A program made the translations under genes and the position numbers. Below the pieces are notes generated by a model that saw only the letters and a list, made by a program, of their open reading frames with translations, ran no database searches and had not been told where the DNA came from. Of a stretch of DNA of 64,000 nucleotides, positions 1 to 8,371 are shown piece after piece. Source of the DNA: Kamptonema formosum PCC 10802 (GTDB taxonomy: Bacteria > Cyanobacteriota > Cyanobacteriia > Cyanobacteriales > Oscillatoriaceae); the NCBI RefSeq assembly GCF_000332335.1, contig NZ_KB235949.1, positions 178,972 to 242,971 on the forward strand, read 5' to 3'. Position 1 is the stretch's first letter. Each line of letters begins with the position of its first letter.

Positions 1-141
1 CGCGGACTTAAGAGAAGAGCTAGAATCTTAAAACCCGCGCAGGCGGGTTTTGTCTGTATAGCTGCGGTTTCAACCGCCCAGAGACTACAGGACACAGCTT
101 AAGTTGACACCGATGTGCCACCCACGGAGACCGCCCCTACC
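1..141 (+). repeat. MITE-like dispersed repeat, copy R1 (cut by the window edge)
   Basis: Only the right part of the element is present. It has the internal GC-rich hairpin (AACCCGCGCAGGCGGGTT), the GTCTGTATAGCTGCGG segment, and the terminal AGCTTAAGTTGACACC at 96-111, followed by the outer arm rich in CCGCCCC. The same structure recurs at 8513-8820, 18549-18763 and 22504-22711. It lies just upstream of xseB. Confidence 0.75.
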
Positions 142-210
142 GGGTTTCTCAGCAGATAACTAATATGAGAAAACCTATATGATAAGAGTTGCTACTCGTG
201 AGAATATATT

Positions 211-414
211 ATGAATGCGCTATCATTTGAAGAACAAATTGATCGGCTCGAAGAGATTGTCGGGATTTTGGATAAGGGGGAGGCTCCTATAGAGGAGATG
301 CTGAAGCTTTATGAGGAGGGGATGGGGCTAGCGCGTTTTTGCCGCACTTATTTGGAGTCAGCTGAGCAAAAGGTGATTGTTATCAGCCGGCAGGATATTG
401 AGTCGGGTTTATAG
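211..414 (+). CDS. xseB: Exodeoxyribonuclease VII small subunit
   Basis: This 67-residue protein matches the XseB family in length and motif order: an N-terminal S-F-E-E-x-I-x-x-L-E-x-I-V block, then the helix G-E-A-P-I-E-E-M-L-K-L-Y-E-E-G. XseB binds the large subunit XseA to form the nuclease that degrades single-stranded DNA to oligonucleotides in the cytoplasm. xseA would be expected upstream, but a dispersed repeat fills the 200 bases before the gene, so any xseA lies outside the window. No strong Shine-Dalgarno sequence is visible before the ATG. Confidence 0.9.
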   Translation: MNALSFEEQIDRLEEIVGILDKGEAPIEEMLKLYEEGMGLARFCRTYLESAEQKVIVISRQDIESGL

Positions 415-437
415 GGTGTCAAGAAGGCGCTCATTCT

Positions 438-484
438 ATAGCAATAGACGTAGGGCAGGCGTCTCGCCTGCCCTGAGTGCCGGC
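438..484. repeat. Palindromic intergenic repeat (GGGCAGGCGtCTCGCCTGCCC)
   Basis: A near-perfect palindrome built on GCAGGCGTCTCGCCTGC, preceded by GACGTAG, lies between xseB and the convergent Uma2 gene. Closely related copies occur at 16225-16365 and 43972-44058. It could fold as a hairpin in either transcript. Confidence 0.6.
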
Positions 485-505
485 AGCGTCAGCACCAGCT
501 TGGGT

Positions 506-1285
506 TTACCTGGGGAGAGGAGGCAAATTATTGGGGTCGATCCCCTGAGATATCAAATAAGCTATCAGCCTTTCTTTTTCTTGGCGTTCCTGTTCAGCCC
601 GTTGACGTTCCTGTTCAGCCCGTTGCTGTTCCTGTTCAATTTTTTCGACCGCCCAAGGTAACAAATTCCCCGCCCGATCCCACCACCTTAACCAATACCC
701 AGTCCTTCCTTCTTTTGTTCCTTGCCAAGTCCCTAAAAATAATCCCATTGTTTCAATCCAATGGCGGCCATTTTCATCGGGCTGTTGCAATTCATAGCGC
801 TGGTTTTCTAGCTGATAATATTCTAGCAATCCCCCATCCGGGTCAAATATCACATAGATGGGCACTTGCAATATCTGTTCGTAAAAAAACCATTTACCAG
901 GGGGATAGGTGCGCTTAAAAGAATATTCGTCTCCATCTTTACCGGATAAAAATTCTATGACTAGAGCCGGTATCTCTCCTTCTAAATTGGGGGTATAGCT
1001 CTGGCGTTCGGCTAATATCTCTTTGACTGACCTTACATAGATCCAATCTGGGGCTTTCGCGATAAATTGCCCGTTGACTGTGGCGCACAGAGCAAAGTTG
1101 GAGGCGATTAACATCTGCGGTTGAATGAACCCGCTGAGCTCTAAACTTTCGCGTAATGCCCCTGCTAGAAGTGGCTGTCCTGTATTTTCCACGGGTTCAT
1201 CCTCTAACTGAAAATCATCAGGGAGAGCTTCCCACGAAATCACCAGTCCTGGGGGTGATTTGGTTTCGCTGACTGGGGTGGCCAT
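506..1285 (-). CDS. Uma2 family (DUF820) restriction-endonuclease-fold protein
   Basis: A 259-residue protein with Uma2 features: the D-W-I-Y-V segment, G-E-I-P-A-L-V-I-E-F-L-S near residues 103-115 (the acidic beta strand of the PD-(D/E)XK-like core), then a Y-x-x-I-L-Q-V-P-x-Y-V-I-F-D-P strand. The last 50 residues form a Glu/Gln/Arg-rich coiled coil with a repeated QRAEQE unit, common in cyanobacterial Uma2 proteins. The family is highly amplified in cyanobacteria and its function is unknown; a nuclease activity is inferred from fold only. A second member sits at 10491-11081. Confidence 0.85.
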   Translation of the reverse strand: MATPVSETKSPPGLVISWEALPDDFQLEDEPVENTGQPLLAGALRESLELSGFIQPQMLIASNFALCATVNGQFIAKAPDWIYVRSVKEILAERQSYTPNLEGEIPALVIEFLSGKDGDEYSFKRTYPPGKWFFYEQILQVPIYVIFDPDGGLLEYYQLENQRYELQQPDENGRHWIETMGLFLGTWQGTKEGRTGYWLRWWDRAGNLLPWAVEKIEQEQQRAEQERQRAEQERQEKERLIAYLISQGIDPNNLPPLPR

Positions 1286-1465
1286 AAACGCTATTAGTGG
1301 TTTGTTTTGATTTTATCACAGTTTCAGGGGTTTTGTGAGTGTCAACCTGAGACACCGGCACCCTCGCCACGAGATGCCGGTGCTTCCCCCTCGCTCGCAT
1401 TAGCTGAAACCGGCAACATCCCCCTGGTTGCCGGTGCTGGGGGAGTTCCGATTGAATCATAATGA

Positions 1466-1852
1466 CTATCTCAATTCATACACCGGGCAAAACTCTTCTA
1501 ACTTCACCTGCAAGTCTTCCACAAGCATGAGGCGATACTTCTGGGTTGCTTTCAGCTTTTGGAAGACAAAGCTCGCAAAATCATCGCGCCACTTTTTCCG
1601 CTCCGCTTCAGTGTCCAGATTAAGCGCTCTCACGGATAGGTGATAGCGGTATTCTTCAAAATTCATGTCCCGGTCATTTTCAAAATCGTGCTCTCCCAGA
1701 GTCAGACTAATCCTAGAATTGCGATACTCATACCAGGTTTCGTACCTGTCAGAGATAAGCTGAAATTGGATATCCAACAGGGATTCTATCTCCTTTGCCT
1801 GGTTGGCCAGACCTGTTTGTGAGTCAATGAAAATATCTCTGCTTTCAGACAT
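1466..1852 (-). CDS. Hypothetical protein, third gene of toxin-like operon
   Basis: A hydrophilic protein of 128 residues that I do not recognise. I start it at the ATG at 1852 (M-S-E-S-R-D), because that ATG overlaps the stop region of the gene before it, an arrangement typical of translational coupling. An in-frame start further upstream would overlap that gene more. It is rich in charged and aromatic residues (Y-E-T-W-Y-E-Y-R, F-E-E-Y-R-Y-H-L) with no signal peptide or membrane segment. Its place behind a polymorphic-toxin-like gene makes an immunity or accessory role possible, but this is inference. Confidence 0.65.
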   Translation of the reverse strand: MSESRDIFIDSQTGLANQAKEIESLLDIQFQLISDRYETWYEYRNSRISLTLGEHDFENDRDMNFEEYRYHLSVRALNLDTEAERKKWRDDFASFVFQKLKATQKYRLMLVEDLQVKLEEFCPVYELR

Positions 1853-2375
1853 TAGCCAATTCACTGTTGGAAGATGCGGATTGGGGAAACTTCCCGTCAA
1901 AGGTGTAGAGAGGCTGTAGGTTGCGGTCGTAAAACCCTTGGTTGGGCGCGTAAATAATCCCGGACAAACTAGAGGCTAAGTGCGCTTCCAGGCAGTCCAG
2001 CATTTCCCAACCGGCATCTGTTAAGCCAACCGGGTCAATTTCGATAGCGATGACTTGCTGGCTGCCGGCGAGTGTGCGAACAAGGTCTGGGTGCTGATTC
2101 AAATGCCCCGATGATTTAAGGATTTCTATTATCTCGCTGACTTCCTGTTGCAGAAGGTTGTCGCTGAGGTTTCTCTCGATAATGACAGGGCGTTGGCCAG
2201 TTTGGTAGTGTACGGTGATGGATTGCCAATCAGTCTCTCCTGCATCCGCTGCGCCCTGGCGTATCTCAAAACGCGGCTTCTCATCGAAAAAGCAACCATC
2301 CTGTATGAAATCGGCAATCTCGTTGCAGGGGAAAAGTTGGGCAGACTGGCAAAATACACGCAGAAAGTAACTCAT
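1845..2375 (-). CDS. Hypothetical protein, possible immunity protein
   Basis: A soluble protein of 176 residues with no recognised family. It begins M-S-Y-F-L-R-V-F-C and has a good ribosome binding site, AGGAG eight bases before the ATG. It follows the toxin-like gene by about 30 bases and its end overlaps the start of the next gene, so the three genes look like one transcription unit. The N-terminal half is a mix of short strands (W-Q-S-I-T-V-H-Y, R-P-V-I-I-E-R) and the C-terminal half is helical. Position directly behind a toxin domain is the usual place for an immunity gene, but no motif proves it. Confidence 0.7.
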   Translation of the reverse strand: MSYFLRVFCQSAQLFPCNEIADFIQDGCFFDEKPRFEIRQGAADAGETDWQSITVHYQTGQRPVIIERNLSDNLLQQEVSEIIEILKSSGHLNQHPDLVRTLAGSQQVIAIEIDPVGLTDAGWEMLDCLEAHLASSLSGIIYAPNQGFYDRNLQPLYTFDGKFPQSASSNSELANV

Positions 2376-2405
2376 AACAATACTCCTTGTGAAGTAGCAC
2401 GCTTG

Positions 2406-3128
2406 CTATTGATTGCCTAAAGTTTTTGTTTCTACATCGTCGCCGCGCCGGTAGGTAATGCGTCTGGTTATATCCATTTTGGATACAAAAGCGACTGTAT
2501 CAGTCTCGCCCAGGGCTAGAATCTCGTCGGCGATTTTGGCCCTTTCTCGCGCTTCCGGCATCCCACTCTGAAGCATTTCTCCCACCTCCAGGTAATCGGT
2601 ACTCCCATCCGCATTATATCTGACCATATCGGGATATCGCCCGCCCAGCTCGACGTTTTCGACGTTCCGAAATCCTTCGCTGGCCAATGCTTGACGAGCC
2701 GCCACTTGGTCGCTACCCCCCGGTCTTCCGGGACGCCCCCCTTGCGCTGCTGGATTGAAGTACCGGTCTTTCCATATCTCGAAGGGCAGGATATCTCCCT
2801 GTTGTTTCCCCGCTTGATATTGGTCGTATTTATAGCGTTGATAGCGCCATTCTGCTGCGCCCGGATCGTTCAAGTTAGGCTTTGCACCTTCTGGCGGTTG
2901 TGGTGGCCAGTCAGAATTGGACATCTGTTTGGTGTTCCCTGGTGATTTGGTTCCCTCAGTATAATAAGTGTTGGTTGTGCTGGGTGGGTGGGGCGAGCGC
3001 GATGTTGAGTTCAGAGTGCCAATCATCGCCTGAATCCGCTCAATCTGAGCCAGAGAGGCTTGCAGGCTCCCCATCTCATCATAGCAGATATCCACAATCT
3101 CGGAAATTTGCCGGTTTAGCGCATACAC
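2406..3128 (-). CDS. Polymorphic-toxin-like C-terminal domain protein
   Basis: A protein of 240 residues starting at GTG 3128; an in-frame stop lies about 16 codons upstream. The first 55 residues are a helical stub, then a Pro/Asn-rich linker, then a domain from about residue 85. That domain has W-R-Y-Q-R-Y, a Gly/Pro/Arg turn (G-G-R-P-G-R-P-G), R-Y-P-D-M-V-R-Y and D-Y-L-E-V-G-E. The layout PD...(D)...LEV resembles the restriction-endonuclease-like tips of polymorphic toxins, but the Lys expected in E-x-K is Gly here, so activity is uncertain. The protein lacks a secretion region and could be the detached end of a larger toxin. Two small genes follow closely. Confidence 0.6.
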   Translation of the reverse strand: MYALNRQISEIVDICYDEMGSLQASLAQIERIQAMIGTLNSTSRSPHPPSTTNTYYTEGTKSPGNTKQMSNSDWPPQPPEGAKPNLNDPGAAEWRYQRYKYDQYQAGKQQGDILPFEIWKDRYFNPAAQGGRPGRPGGSDQVAARQALASEGFRNVENVELGGRYPDMVRYNADGSTDYLEVGEMLQSGMPEARERAKIADEILALGETDTVAFVSKMDITRRITYRRGDDVETKTLGNQ

Positions 3129-3303
3129 TTCGCAGTCGGGGAAAGAATTGGCATGTCCTCCGCTGGTCCGAGCGCATTATTGACAGTTTTAATTCCAGGG
3201 GGCGAATTCACACAACTTTAAAGGATAAGTTGGCAATCTTACCTTGTCTAACTCGCTCTCCAGTCACCGGCCAGCAGAAACAGCCTCAGTCACTAGAACG
3301 CAC

Positions 3304-3816
3304 TCACTCCTCCAAGTCCTCCTGCTTAACCACCTGCAATAGCAGATTTAGGACATCTGCAATTTGCTCATCGCTCAAGCCAAACTGCCGTACCTTCCCA
3401 ACCGCTTCCATCATAGCTTGATTCTTGCCGCGCTCGAAGGTATCAGTAGCGGGCTGACTTGGCTCTGGGGTCGCCTTGGTTGGCTCGGAGCAAAAGTTGA
3501 TGTTGCCTATATTCTTGTTAGCACCAAGGATGGTGCTGTTATTAAAACTAATATTCAAATGGGCTTGCCGTTCCATAACCGGTTTAAGATTTTTTTTCTT
3601 CACGGCCTCACCAAATATGTTAGATAACATTTGCAAAAGCTCGTAACCCTCATCCTTAGCATGGCCAGTAGTACAGCCATAAGTTTTTGCAATCACAGAA
3701 TACTTTTGTCGCTTCAGGATTCCCTCAATAATTGCACGCTGCAGGTCACTAAGACGCTGGCCTGTCTTGGCGCAGACAGCATCGTCTACAAAATGTAATA
3801 TCTCCTGAATGTCCAT
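3304..3816 (-). CDS. vMAP-type N-terminal HTH domain protein (orphan)
   Basis: A protein of 170 residues. Residues 20-75 read L-S-D-L-Q-R-A-I-I-E-G-I-L...Y-S-V-I-A-K-T-Y-G-C-T-x-G-H-A-K-D and resemble the helix-turn-helix found at the N-terminus of cyanobacterial vWA-MoxR-associated (vMAP) conflict proteins, including the closing block Y-E-L-L-Q-M-L-S...G-E-A-V-K-K-K-N. Usually this domain precedes a large effector or NTPase domain. Here there is only an Asn/Ile-rich middle (N-S-T-I-L-G-A-N-K-N-I-G-N-I-N) and a helical tail. It may be a stand-alone adaptor or regulator. It is divergent from the GIY-YIG operon across a 49-bp iteron array. Confidence 0.7.
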   Translation of the reverse strand: MDIQEILHFVDDAVCAKTGQRLSDLQRAIIEGILKRQKYSVIAKTYGCTTGHAKDEGYELLQMLSNIFGEAVKKKNLKPVMERQAHLNISFNNSTILGANKNIGNINFCSEPTKATPEPSQPATDTFERGKNQAMMEAVGKVRQFGLSDEQIADVLNLLLQVVKQEDLEE

Positions 3817-3864
3817 TGAGCATCAGTAGGGAGGAGAGAGAGATGTCGTTATTATACCCGACTT

Positions 3865-4140
3865 TATCCGTCTTTTTCCGTCCCGCTCCGACTTAGCGCC
3901 CAAAGTTAGCAACATCCGTCTTTTTCCGTCTTTTTCCGACTTGGCCTCCCAAGGTTAGCGGCATCCGTCTTTTTCCGTCTTTTTCCGACTTGGCCTCCCA
4001 AGGTTAGCGGCATCCGTCTTTTTCCGTCTTTTTTCAACTTAGCCTCCCAAGGTTAGCGGCATCCGTCTTTTTCCGTCTTTTTTGAACTTAGCCAGTAAAG
4101 TTAGCAACATCCGTCTTTTTCCGTCTTTTTTCGCCTTTTT
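3865..4140. repeat. Tandem array of 49-bp iterons
   Basis: About six direct copies with starts at about 3864, 3913, 3962, 4011, 4060 and 4108. Each has the form CATCCGTCTTTTTCCGTC, then TTTTTCCGACTTGGCC, then TCCCAAGGTTAGCGG. The middle copies are almost identical and the outer ones diverged. The period of 49 is not a multiple of three, so this is not a coding repeat. The array sits between divergent genes and ends five bases before the -35 box of the promoter at 4145. Confidence 0.9.
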
Positions 4141-4144
4141 CGGG

Positions 4145-4174
4145 TTGTCAGTGTTGGAAAGATGAGTGTAGTAT
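4145..4174 (+). promoter_or_regulatory. Putative sigma70-type promoter of the GIY-YIG operon
   Basis: TTGTCA at 4145-4150 and TAGTAT at 4169-4174 are separated by 18 bases. The predicted transcript would start about 40 bases before the preferred GTG at 4219. The promoter abuts the iteron array, so the iterons are well placed to act as operators. Confidence 0.5.
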
Positions 4175-4218
4175 AGGGAACATATACAGACAAGCAGGCT
4201 GTGCCGGTGGAGGGAGCT

Positions 4219-5802
4219 GTGAGTGGAGGAGCATTGGATTGGATTCGTGACAGCGTGAAAGAGATAGGCTCTCACGTTAGTGGAATGTTCAGAGACGATA
4301 ATACCGGTGGGGGAAACGCGGGCCAGACACAGGGGACAGGGAGTAGCAGTTCTCACAGTGGGGGTGGCTCTAACAGTAGCAGCTCTCACAGTGGGGGTGC
4401 CTCTAGTTATGGACAAAGTGCCTGGTCTGAACCCTTTAAATTCGATCCTAACACTCACAAGTTAAAGGATCTAAAAGACTTGGGATGTCAGGGAAAAGCC
4501 GGTATTTACCTAATTCGTGATGAACAGGATGAACACAGTCTATATGTGGGAAAAGCTGAAGCAACATCTAAAGATATTCTGGACAGACTGGAAGGTCATT
4601 TGATTACAGGACCAAAAGTAAAAGGAAATAAAGGAAATGATGGGATCTGGGAACGGGTTCAACGGAAAGAAACCCTGACTGTCAGGTGGGTAGAGTGCGA
4701 CAGAGCCAATGCCCCAGTGTATGAGTCAGTTGCAATAGCCTATTTGCTGCCACAATACAATAAACAATTCGCGCATGTCAAGTCAGATAGGTACATTGAT
4801 TTTTATGAAAAAAAGGGCATGGACCCTTGGTTAGCAATAGCCGCTTTGTGTTATGAGGAAACGGAAATAGCCGTTTTGCTCGATTTACCTTCATTTTGGC
4901 ACGCTGACTATGCAGATATGGTAGAAGAGGCCGAAAATCTTGCAAAAGAGGCCAAGGAACAAGGTCGGCGTGTAGCTGCCTATGAAAGCAATAAAAGGAT
5001 AGAACTGGCAAAAGTTGTCCTTAGTAAATACAATGAAAAAATAAAAGACTCATCTGCTTTTAAAGAGACAGACGATACATTAGAGGCTGAAGAAGAGGCT
5101 GAAGAAGTTGATAGCAGTTCCGAAACTGAGTCAGACCAGAGTTCCAACCCTGGAAACACTAATTCCCAAGACAGTGGTGGCTCTTGGTTAGGTGGTTTGA
5201 TTAGTATTGTGGTTGGTGGTATGTTTGGCTTTGGAGGGGATGAGAGTTCTAAGCCTGACGGAGTTAATAGCAGTTCCGAACCTGAGTCAGACCACAGTTC
5301 CGACCGTGGCAACAGGAATTCCGGGGACAGTGGTGGCTCTTTGTTTGGTGGTTGGTTTGGTACGAGCTCTGAATCTGGAGGGAATGAGAATTCTAAGCCT
5401 GACGGAGTTAATAGCAGTTCTGAACCTGAGTCAGACCACAGTTCCGACCGTGGCAACAGTAATTCCGGGGACAGTGGTGGCTCTTTGTTAGGTGGTTTGA
5501 TTAGTGCTATTGTGTTTGGGTTTGACTCTGGAAGCAATGATAGTTCTAATCCTGACGGAGTTGGTAACAATTCCGGCCCAGATTTAGGCTCAAGTGATAA
5601 TTCTGATTCCGGCAGCAGTGATTCCGGCTACAGTGGGGGCTATGACTCCAGCTCAAGTGATAGTTATGATTCCGGCAGCAGTGATTCTGGGGACAGTGGT
5701 GGCTATGACTCCGGCTCAAGTGATAGTTATGATTCCGGCAGCAGTGATTCTGGGGACAGTGGTGACTCTGACTCTGGCTCTAGCAGCGATAGTTGGTGGT
5801 AA
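4219..5802 (+). CDS. GIY-YIG domain protein with Ser/Asp/Gly-rich repeat tail
   Basis: About 527 residues. I prefer GTG 4219 (GGAGG five bases upstream) over the in-frame GTG 4201. After a Ser/Gly linker comes a GIY-YIG-like domain near residues 90-185: G-I-Y-L-I, Y-V-G-K, an Arg in I-L-D-R-L and a Glu in V-Y-E-S-V-A, the expected catalytic set. A helical segment follows, then about 230 residues rich in Ser, Asp and Gly. That tail contains a 48-residue direct repeat (144 bp period, starting near 5251 and 5395, with a diverged copy before) and a final 21-residue repeat. Between the Ser-rich blocks lie three hydrophobic Gly-rich patches (G-G-L-I-S-I-V-V-G-G-M type). It heads an operon with two membrane proteins. 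The function is unknown; a nuclease is inferred from the domain. Confidence 0.75.
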   Translation: MSGGALDWIRDSVKEIGSHVSGMFRDDNTGGGNAGQTQGTGSSSSHSGGGSNSSSSHSGGASSYGQSAWSEPFKFDPNTHKLKDLKDLGCQGKAGIYLIRDEQDEHSLYVGKAEATSKDILDRLEGHLITGPKVKGNKGNDGIWERVQRKETLTVRWVECDRANAPVYESVAIAYLLPQYNKQFAHVKSDRYIDFYEKKGMDPWLAIAALCYEETEIAVLLDLPSFWHADYADMVEEAENLAKEAKEQGRRVAAYESNKRIELAKVVLSKYNEKIKDSSAFKETDDTLEAEEEAEEVDSSSETESDQSSNPGNTNSQDSGGSWLGGLISIVVGGMFGFGGDESSKPDGVNSSSEPESDHSSDRGNRNSGDSGGSLFGGWFGTSSESGGNENSKPDGVNSSSEPESDHSSDRGNSNSGDSGGSLLGGLISAIVFGFDSGSNDSSNPDGVGNNSGPDLGSSDNSDSGSSDSGYSGGYDSSSSDSYDSGSSDSGDSGGYDSGSSDSYDSGSSDSGDSGDSDSGSSSDSWW

Positions 5803-5828
5803 CCCCTGCTTTTTCTGGGAAAAGAACA

Positions 5829-6371
5829 ATGGATAAAGATATCCCGCAACCCATCCAACACATCAGAGATTCAACGTCTTTCGAGGGAGTTTTACAACTC
5901 GCCTCGAATTTCATACCGATTCAGAGGAAGGACATCAGAACCACAAGAGCAATTGATGTGGCTTGGAAAGCTCGTAGAACTTTCACTTTTAAGGATTGGA
6001 TAAGCTTGCATGAGCTAGGAATTTCACTATGGTTCAGGCAGTATTCTAGGTCATCCATCTCCTTTAAGTTCGATCGCTTTCCAAATCGCGACAAGCTCGG
6101 CTATAAGGAATTTCAGGAACTCATCGATTTGCTGCTCCAAAACAATGAACGCTTAATTGAGTTGCCAGAGGGCGAATCTCTGAGAGATGAAAGCCTGAAA
6201 ACCTGGAAGGATTTTATTGCAGGACTTGTTCAGATCGGCCTTGTGGAAGCAAAATCTGGAACCAGGCGTAAAAAAATAAAATTAAACGATGATTCCCTGT
6301 TTGCTATTTTGTCTATCTTGGCTCTAATTTTAGGTATGTTACTTGCTGTTTTAGTTAGTTTTGTCCGTTAA
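5829..6371 (+). CDS. Hypothetical protein with C-terminal membrane anchor
   Basis: A protein of 180 residues starting at the ATG at 5829 (M-D-K-D-I-P-Q), 26 bases after the GIY-YIG gene stops. Most of the chain is soluble and charged. The last 30 residues are one hydrophobic helix (S-L-F-A-I-L-S-I-L-A-L-I-L-G-M-L-L-A-V-L), preceded by a basic stretch R-R-K-K-I-K, so the bulk should face the cytoplasm as a tail-anchored protein. I recognise no family. Close spacing on both sides places it in the GIY-YIG operon. Confidence 0.7.
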   Translation: MDKDIPQPIQHIRDSTSFEGVLQLASNFIPIQRKDIRTTRAIDVAWKARRTFTFKDWISLHELGISLWFRQYSRSSISFKFDRFPNRDKLGYKEFQELIDLLLQNNERLIELPEGESLRDESLKTWKDFIAGLVQIGLVEAKSGTRRKKIKLNDDSLFAILSILALILGMLLAVLVSFVR

Positions 6372-6395
6372 TCACTTGCGACAATAGGAGAAAAA

Positions 6396-6827
6396 ATGCA
6401 GGGCACTCTAGTTTTCTTGTTTTTCATCGGTATGCTTGGTGATGCCTTCACTACTTTCTTGGGAATATTAGAGATTTTGGGAACCAAAATAGGAACTGTT
6501 AATTTTAATGACACCGGCTACGCCTTAGCCCAACTCGGAAATGTTCAGGACCCCGGCAATTACGCATTTGCTACGATCGGAACTTCCGTCATCACAGGTC
6601 TAAACATTCTCACGACAGATATTTTTGCCAGAAAAGAAAAAATTATTTTCCTCTTTTGGTTGCCTGCAATCATCGTTGACTTCATAGCTTCTTTAAGTGG
6701 TAGTTTAACGTTTATCAAGCCAGGTGCCAACCCAATATTGGCATACGCATTAGTTTTTTTTGTAACAATTTTCATAACCGTCAGCCCTGCCATGTTGCGT
6801 TATATAATGAAACGCCCTATCGATTAA
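6396..6827 (+). CDS. Hypothetical polytopic membrane protein
   Basis: A protein of 143 residues with AGGAGA five bases before the ATG. It has about four hydrophobic segments: L-V-F-L-F-F-I-G-M-L at the N-terminus, a weaker one near residues 55-70, F-L-F-W-L-P-A-I-I-V-D-F near 85, and a long C-terminal one around A-L-V-F-F-V-T-I-F-I. No family is recognised. It is the last gene of the presumed three-gene operon that starts with the GIY-YIG protein, which suggests the system acts at a membrane. Confidence 0.7.
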   Translation: MQGTLVFLFFIGMLGDAFTTFLGILEILGTKIGTVNFNDTGYALAQLGNVQDPGNYAFATIGTSVITGLNILTTDIFARKEKIIFLFWLPAIIVDFIASLSGSLTFIKPGANPILAYALVFFVTIFITVSPAMLRYIMKRPID

Positions 6828-7420
6828 GAAAGTGTTTGCCCAAAAAGCAGCTCTAGCCAAAAATATATCTGATGGTTATCTTTGAATTCAACGAGCTGGC
6901 CAACCCAAAACGCCCCCACAATCCCCAAAGCAAAGGCACCCACAAGGGGTGCCCCTACCGCTATTAAAAAGGACATGTAGAGACGCGACAGGGGGCGCAG
7001 CCCACTATAGACTCTTTATCCCGCGTAGGCGGGCTTTGTCTGTCGCAGTGAGTTTCTAAGATGGTGTTGGCGAATTGATAGGGGGTTTTACCCCACCCCC
7101 AACCCCTCCCCGTTAACGGGGAGGGGAACAAAGAGGGAACCTTTCGTCCCCCCCTTTCCTCGTCTTTCCTGGAAAAAAAACCGCGCAGATTGTAAGAATC
7201 TCCCTCTATTCTTTAGCCCGCGTTGGGCGAAGCCCTTCCCGCAGGGTAGGCGGGCTTCGTCTGTGTAGCCGCGATTTCCAATCGCCAGGAACCTGGCCAA
7301 CTAGCCAGAGGTCTCTTCTTCCAACGCACAAAAAACCCCCTCAAACTCCCCCTCCCCGCACGCGGAGAAGGGAGTTAGGGGGTGGGGTTCATTCCCGGAA
7401 ACCGAATCAAAACACCGGCA
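6828..7420. other. Gene-free region between the GIY-YIG operon and atpG, with repeat fragments
   Basis: No credible gene is present. The stretch holds a CCCGCGTAGGCGGG hairpin near 7020, a GC-rich palindrome CTCCCCGTTAACGGGGAG near 7106, and at about 7205-7312 a half-unit of the dispersed repeat family (AGCCCGCGTTGGGC, then the TGTAGCCGCGATTTCC segment and an AATCGCCAGG end). Confidence 0.6.
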
Positions 7421-8371
7421 CTAACCTCTCAGCGCCTCAGCACCGCCCACAACTTCCAGAATCTCCTGGGTAATTGCAGCTTGCCGCGCCTTGTTATAAT
7501 TCAGCGTCAGCGTCCCAATCAACTGCTTCGCATTATCGCTAGCGCTGCTCATCGCCGTCATCCGCGCCGCCAGCTCGCTAGCAGCCGATTCTTGCAGCGC
7601 CCGCAGCAACTGGTTATTCAAATACAGCGGCAGCAAAGCGTCCAGAATTTGCACCGGATCTTGCTCGAAAAGCATATCTCTCGGCAAACCCTTCACCGGC
7701 GCACTCACCTTCTCGCGCTCCACCTCAAAATTCCCCCCCCGAGTCGTCAGGCGGAAAATTTCATCATCCGTCGCTTCCAACCCTTGCGCAGTCAGCGGCA
7801 GCAAGGTTTGAACCACCGGCCTCGAACTGATCAGCGACACAAACTTAGTGTACACCAACTCAACCCGGTCAACCGTTTCCGACAGGAACAGCGACAGCAA
7901 TTCATCCGCAATTTGCGAAGCTTCCGCCGCCGTCGGAATCTGCTCCAACCCCGTATAAGTAGCGTCAATCGGCTGGTTGCGGCGCTGGAAATACTGGATA
8001 GCCTTGCGCCCCACCAGCACAAACTTATAATCCAACCCTTCCGCCTTCAGCTCCTTAGCCCGAGCTTCAGCCCGCTTGATGATATTCGTATTGTAGCCGC
8101 CGCACAGACCCCGGTCGCCCGAAATCACCAGCAAACCCACAGAACGAACTTCCCGCTGTTTCAGCAAAGGCAAGTCAGCATCCTCAAACCGCAACCGAGC
8201 TTGCAAACCGTACAGCACTTGCGCCAAACGGTCAGCAAAAGGGCGAGTAGCAATCACCTGCTCTTGGGCGCGGCGCACCTTAGCCGCCGCCACCAAGCGC
8301 ATCGCTTCCGTGATTTTCTTCGTGTTTTTGACCGACTGAATACGGTCGCGAATCGCTTTTAAATTAGCCAT
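7421..8371 (-). CDS. atpG: ATP synthase F1 subunit gamma
   Basis: The 316-residue gamma subunit forms the rotating central stalk of F1, linking proton flow through the c-ring to ATP synthesis at the thylakoid membrane. The N-terminus ([21 protein letters not shown]) and the C-terminus ([18 protein letters not shown]) are the conserved coiled-coil helices. The protein is longer than most non-photosynthetic homologues because of the insertion around residues 195-225 ([11 protein letters not shown]), typical of cyanobacteria. The redox cysteine pair of chloroplast gamma is absent. It is the last atp gene here and is separated from atpA by a repeat. Confidence 0.98.
   Translation of the reverse strand: MANLKAIRDRIQSVKNTKKITEAMRLVAAAKVRRAQEQVIATRPFADRLAQVLYGLQARLRFEDADLPLLKQREVRSVGLLVISGDRGLCGGYNTNIIKRAEARAKELKAEGLDYKFVLVGRKAIQYFQRRNQPIDATYTGLEQIPTAAEASQIADELLSLFLSETVDRVELVYTKFVSLISSRPVVQTLLPLTAQGLEATDDEIFRLTTRGGNFEVEREKVSAPVKGLPRDMLFEQDPVQILDALLPLYLNNQLLRALQESAASELAARMTAMSSASDNAKQLIGTLTLNYNKARQAAITQEILEVVGGAEALRG

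Noticed and set aside
4039..4458. Minus-strand 139-residue open frame with Lys-rich repeats
   Set aside because: The repeats come from 49-bp iterons, whose period is not a multiple of three, and the frame opposes the GIY-YIG gene.
7382..8362. Long plus-strand frame opposite atpG
   Set aside because: His/Gln/Arg-rich shadow of a certain gene; the same holds for the long frames opposite atpA (9115-10494), apcE (59980-63198), apcB (46716-47924) and the GGDEF-EAL gene (24944-26212).
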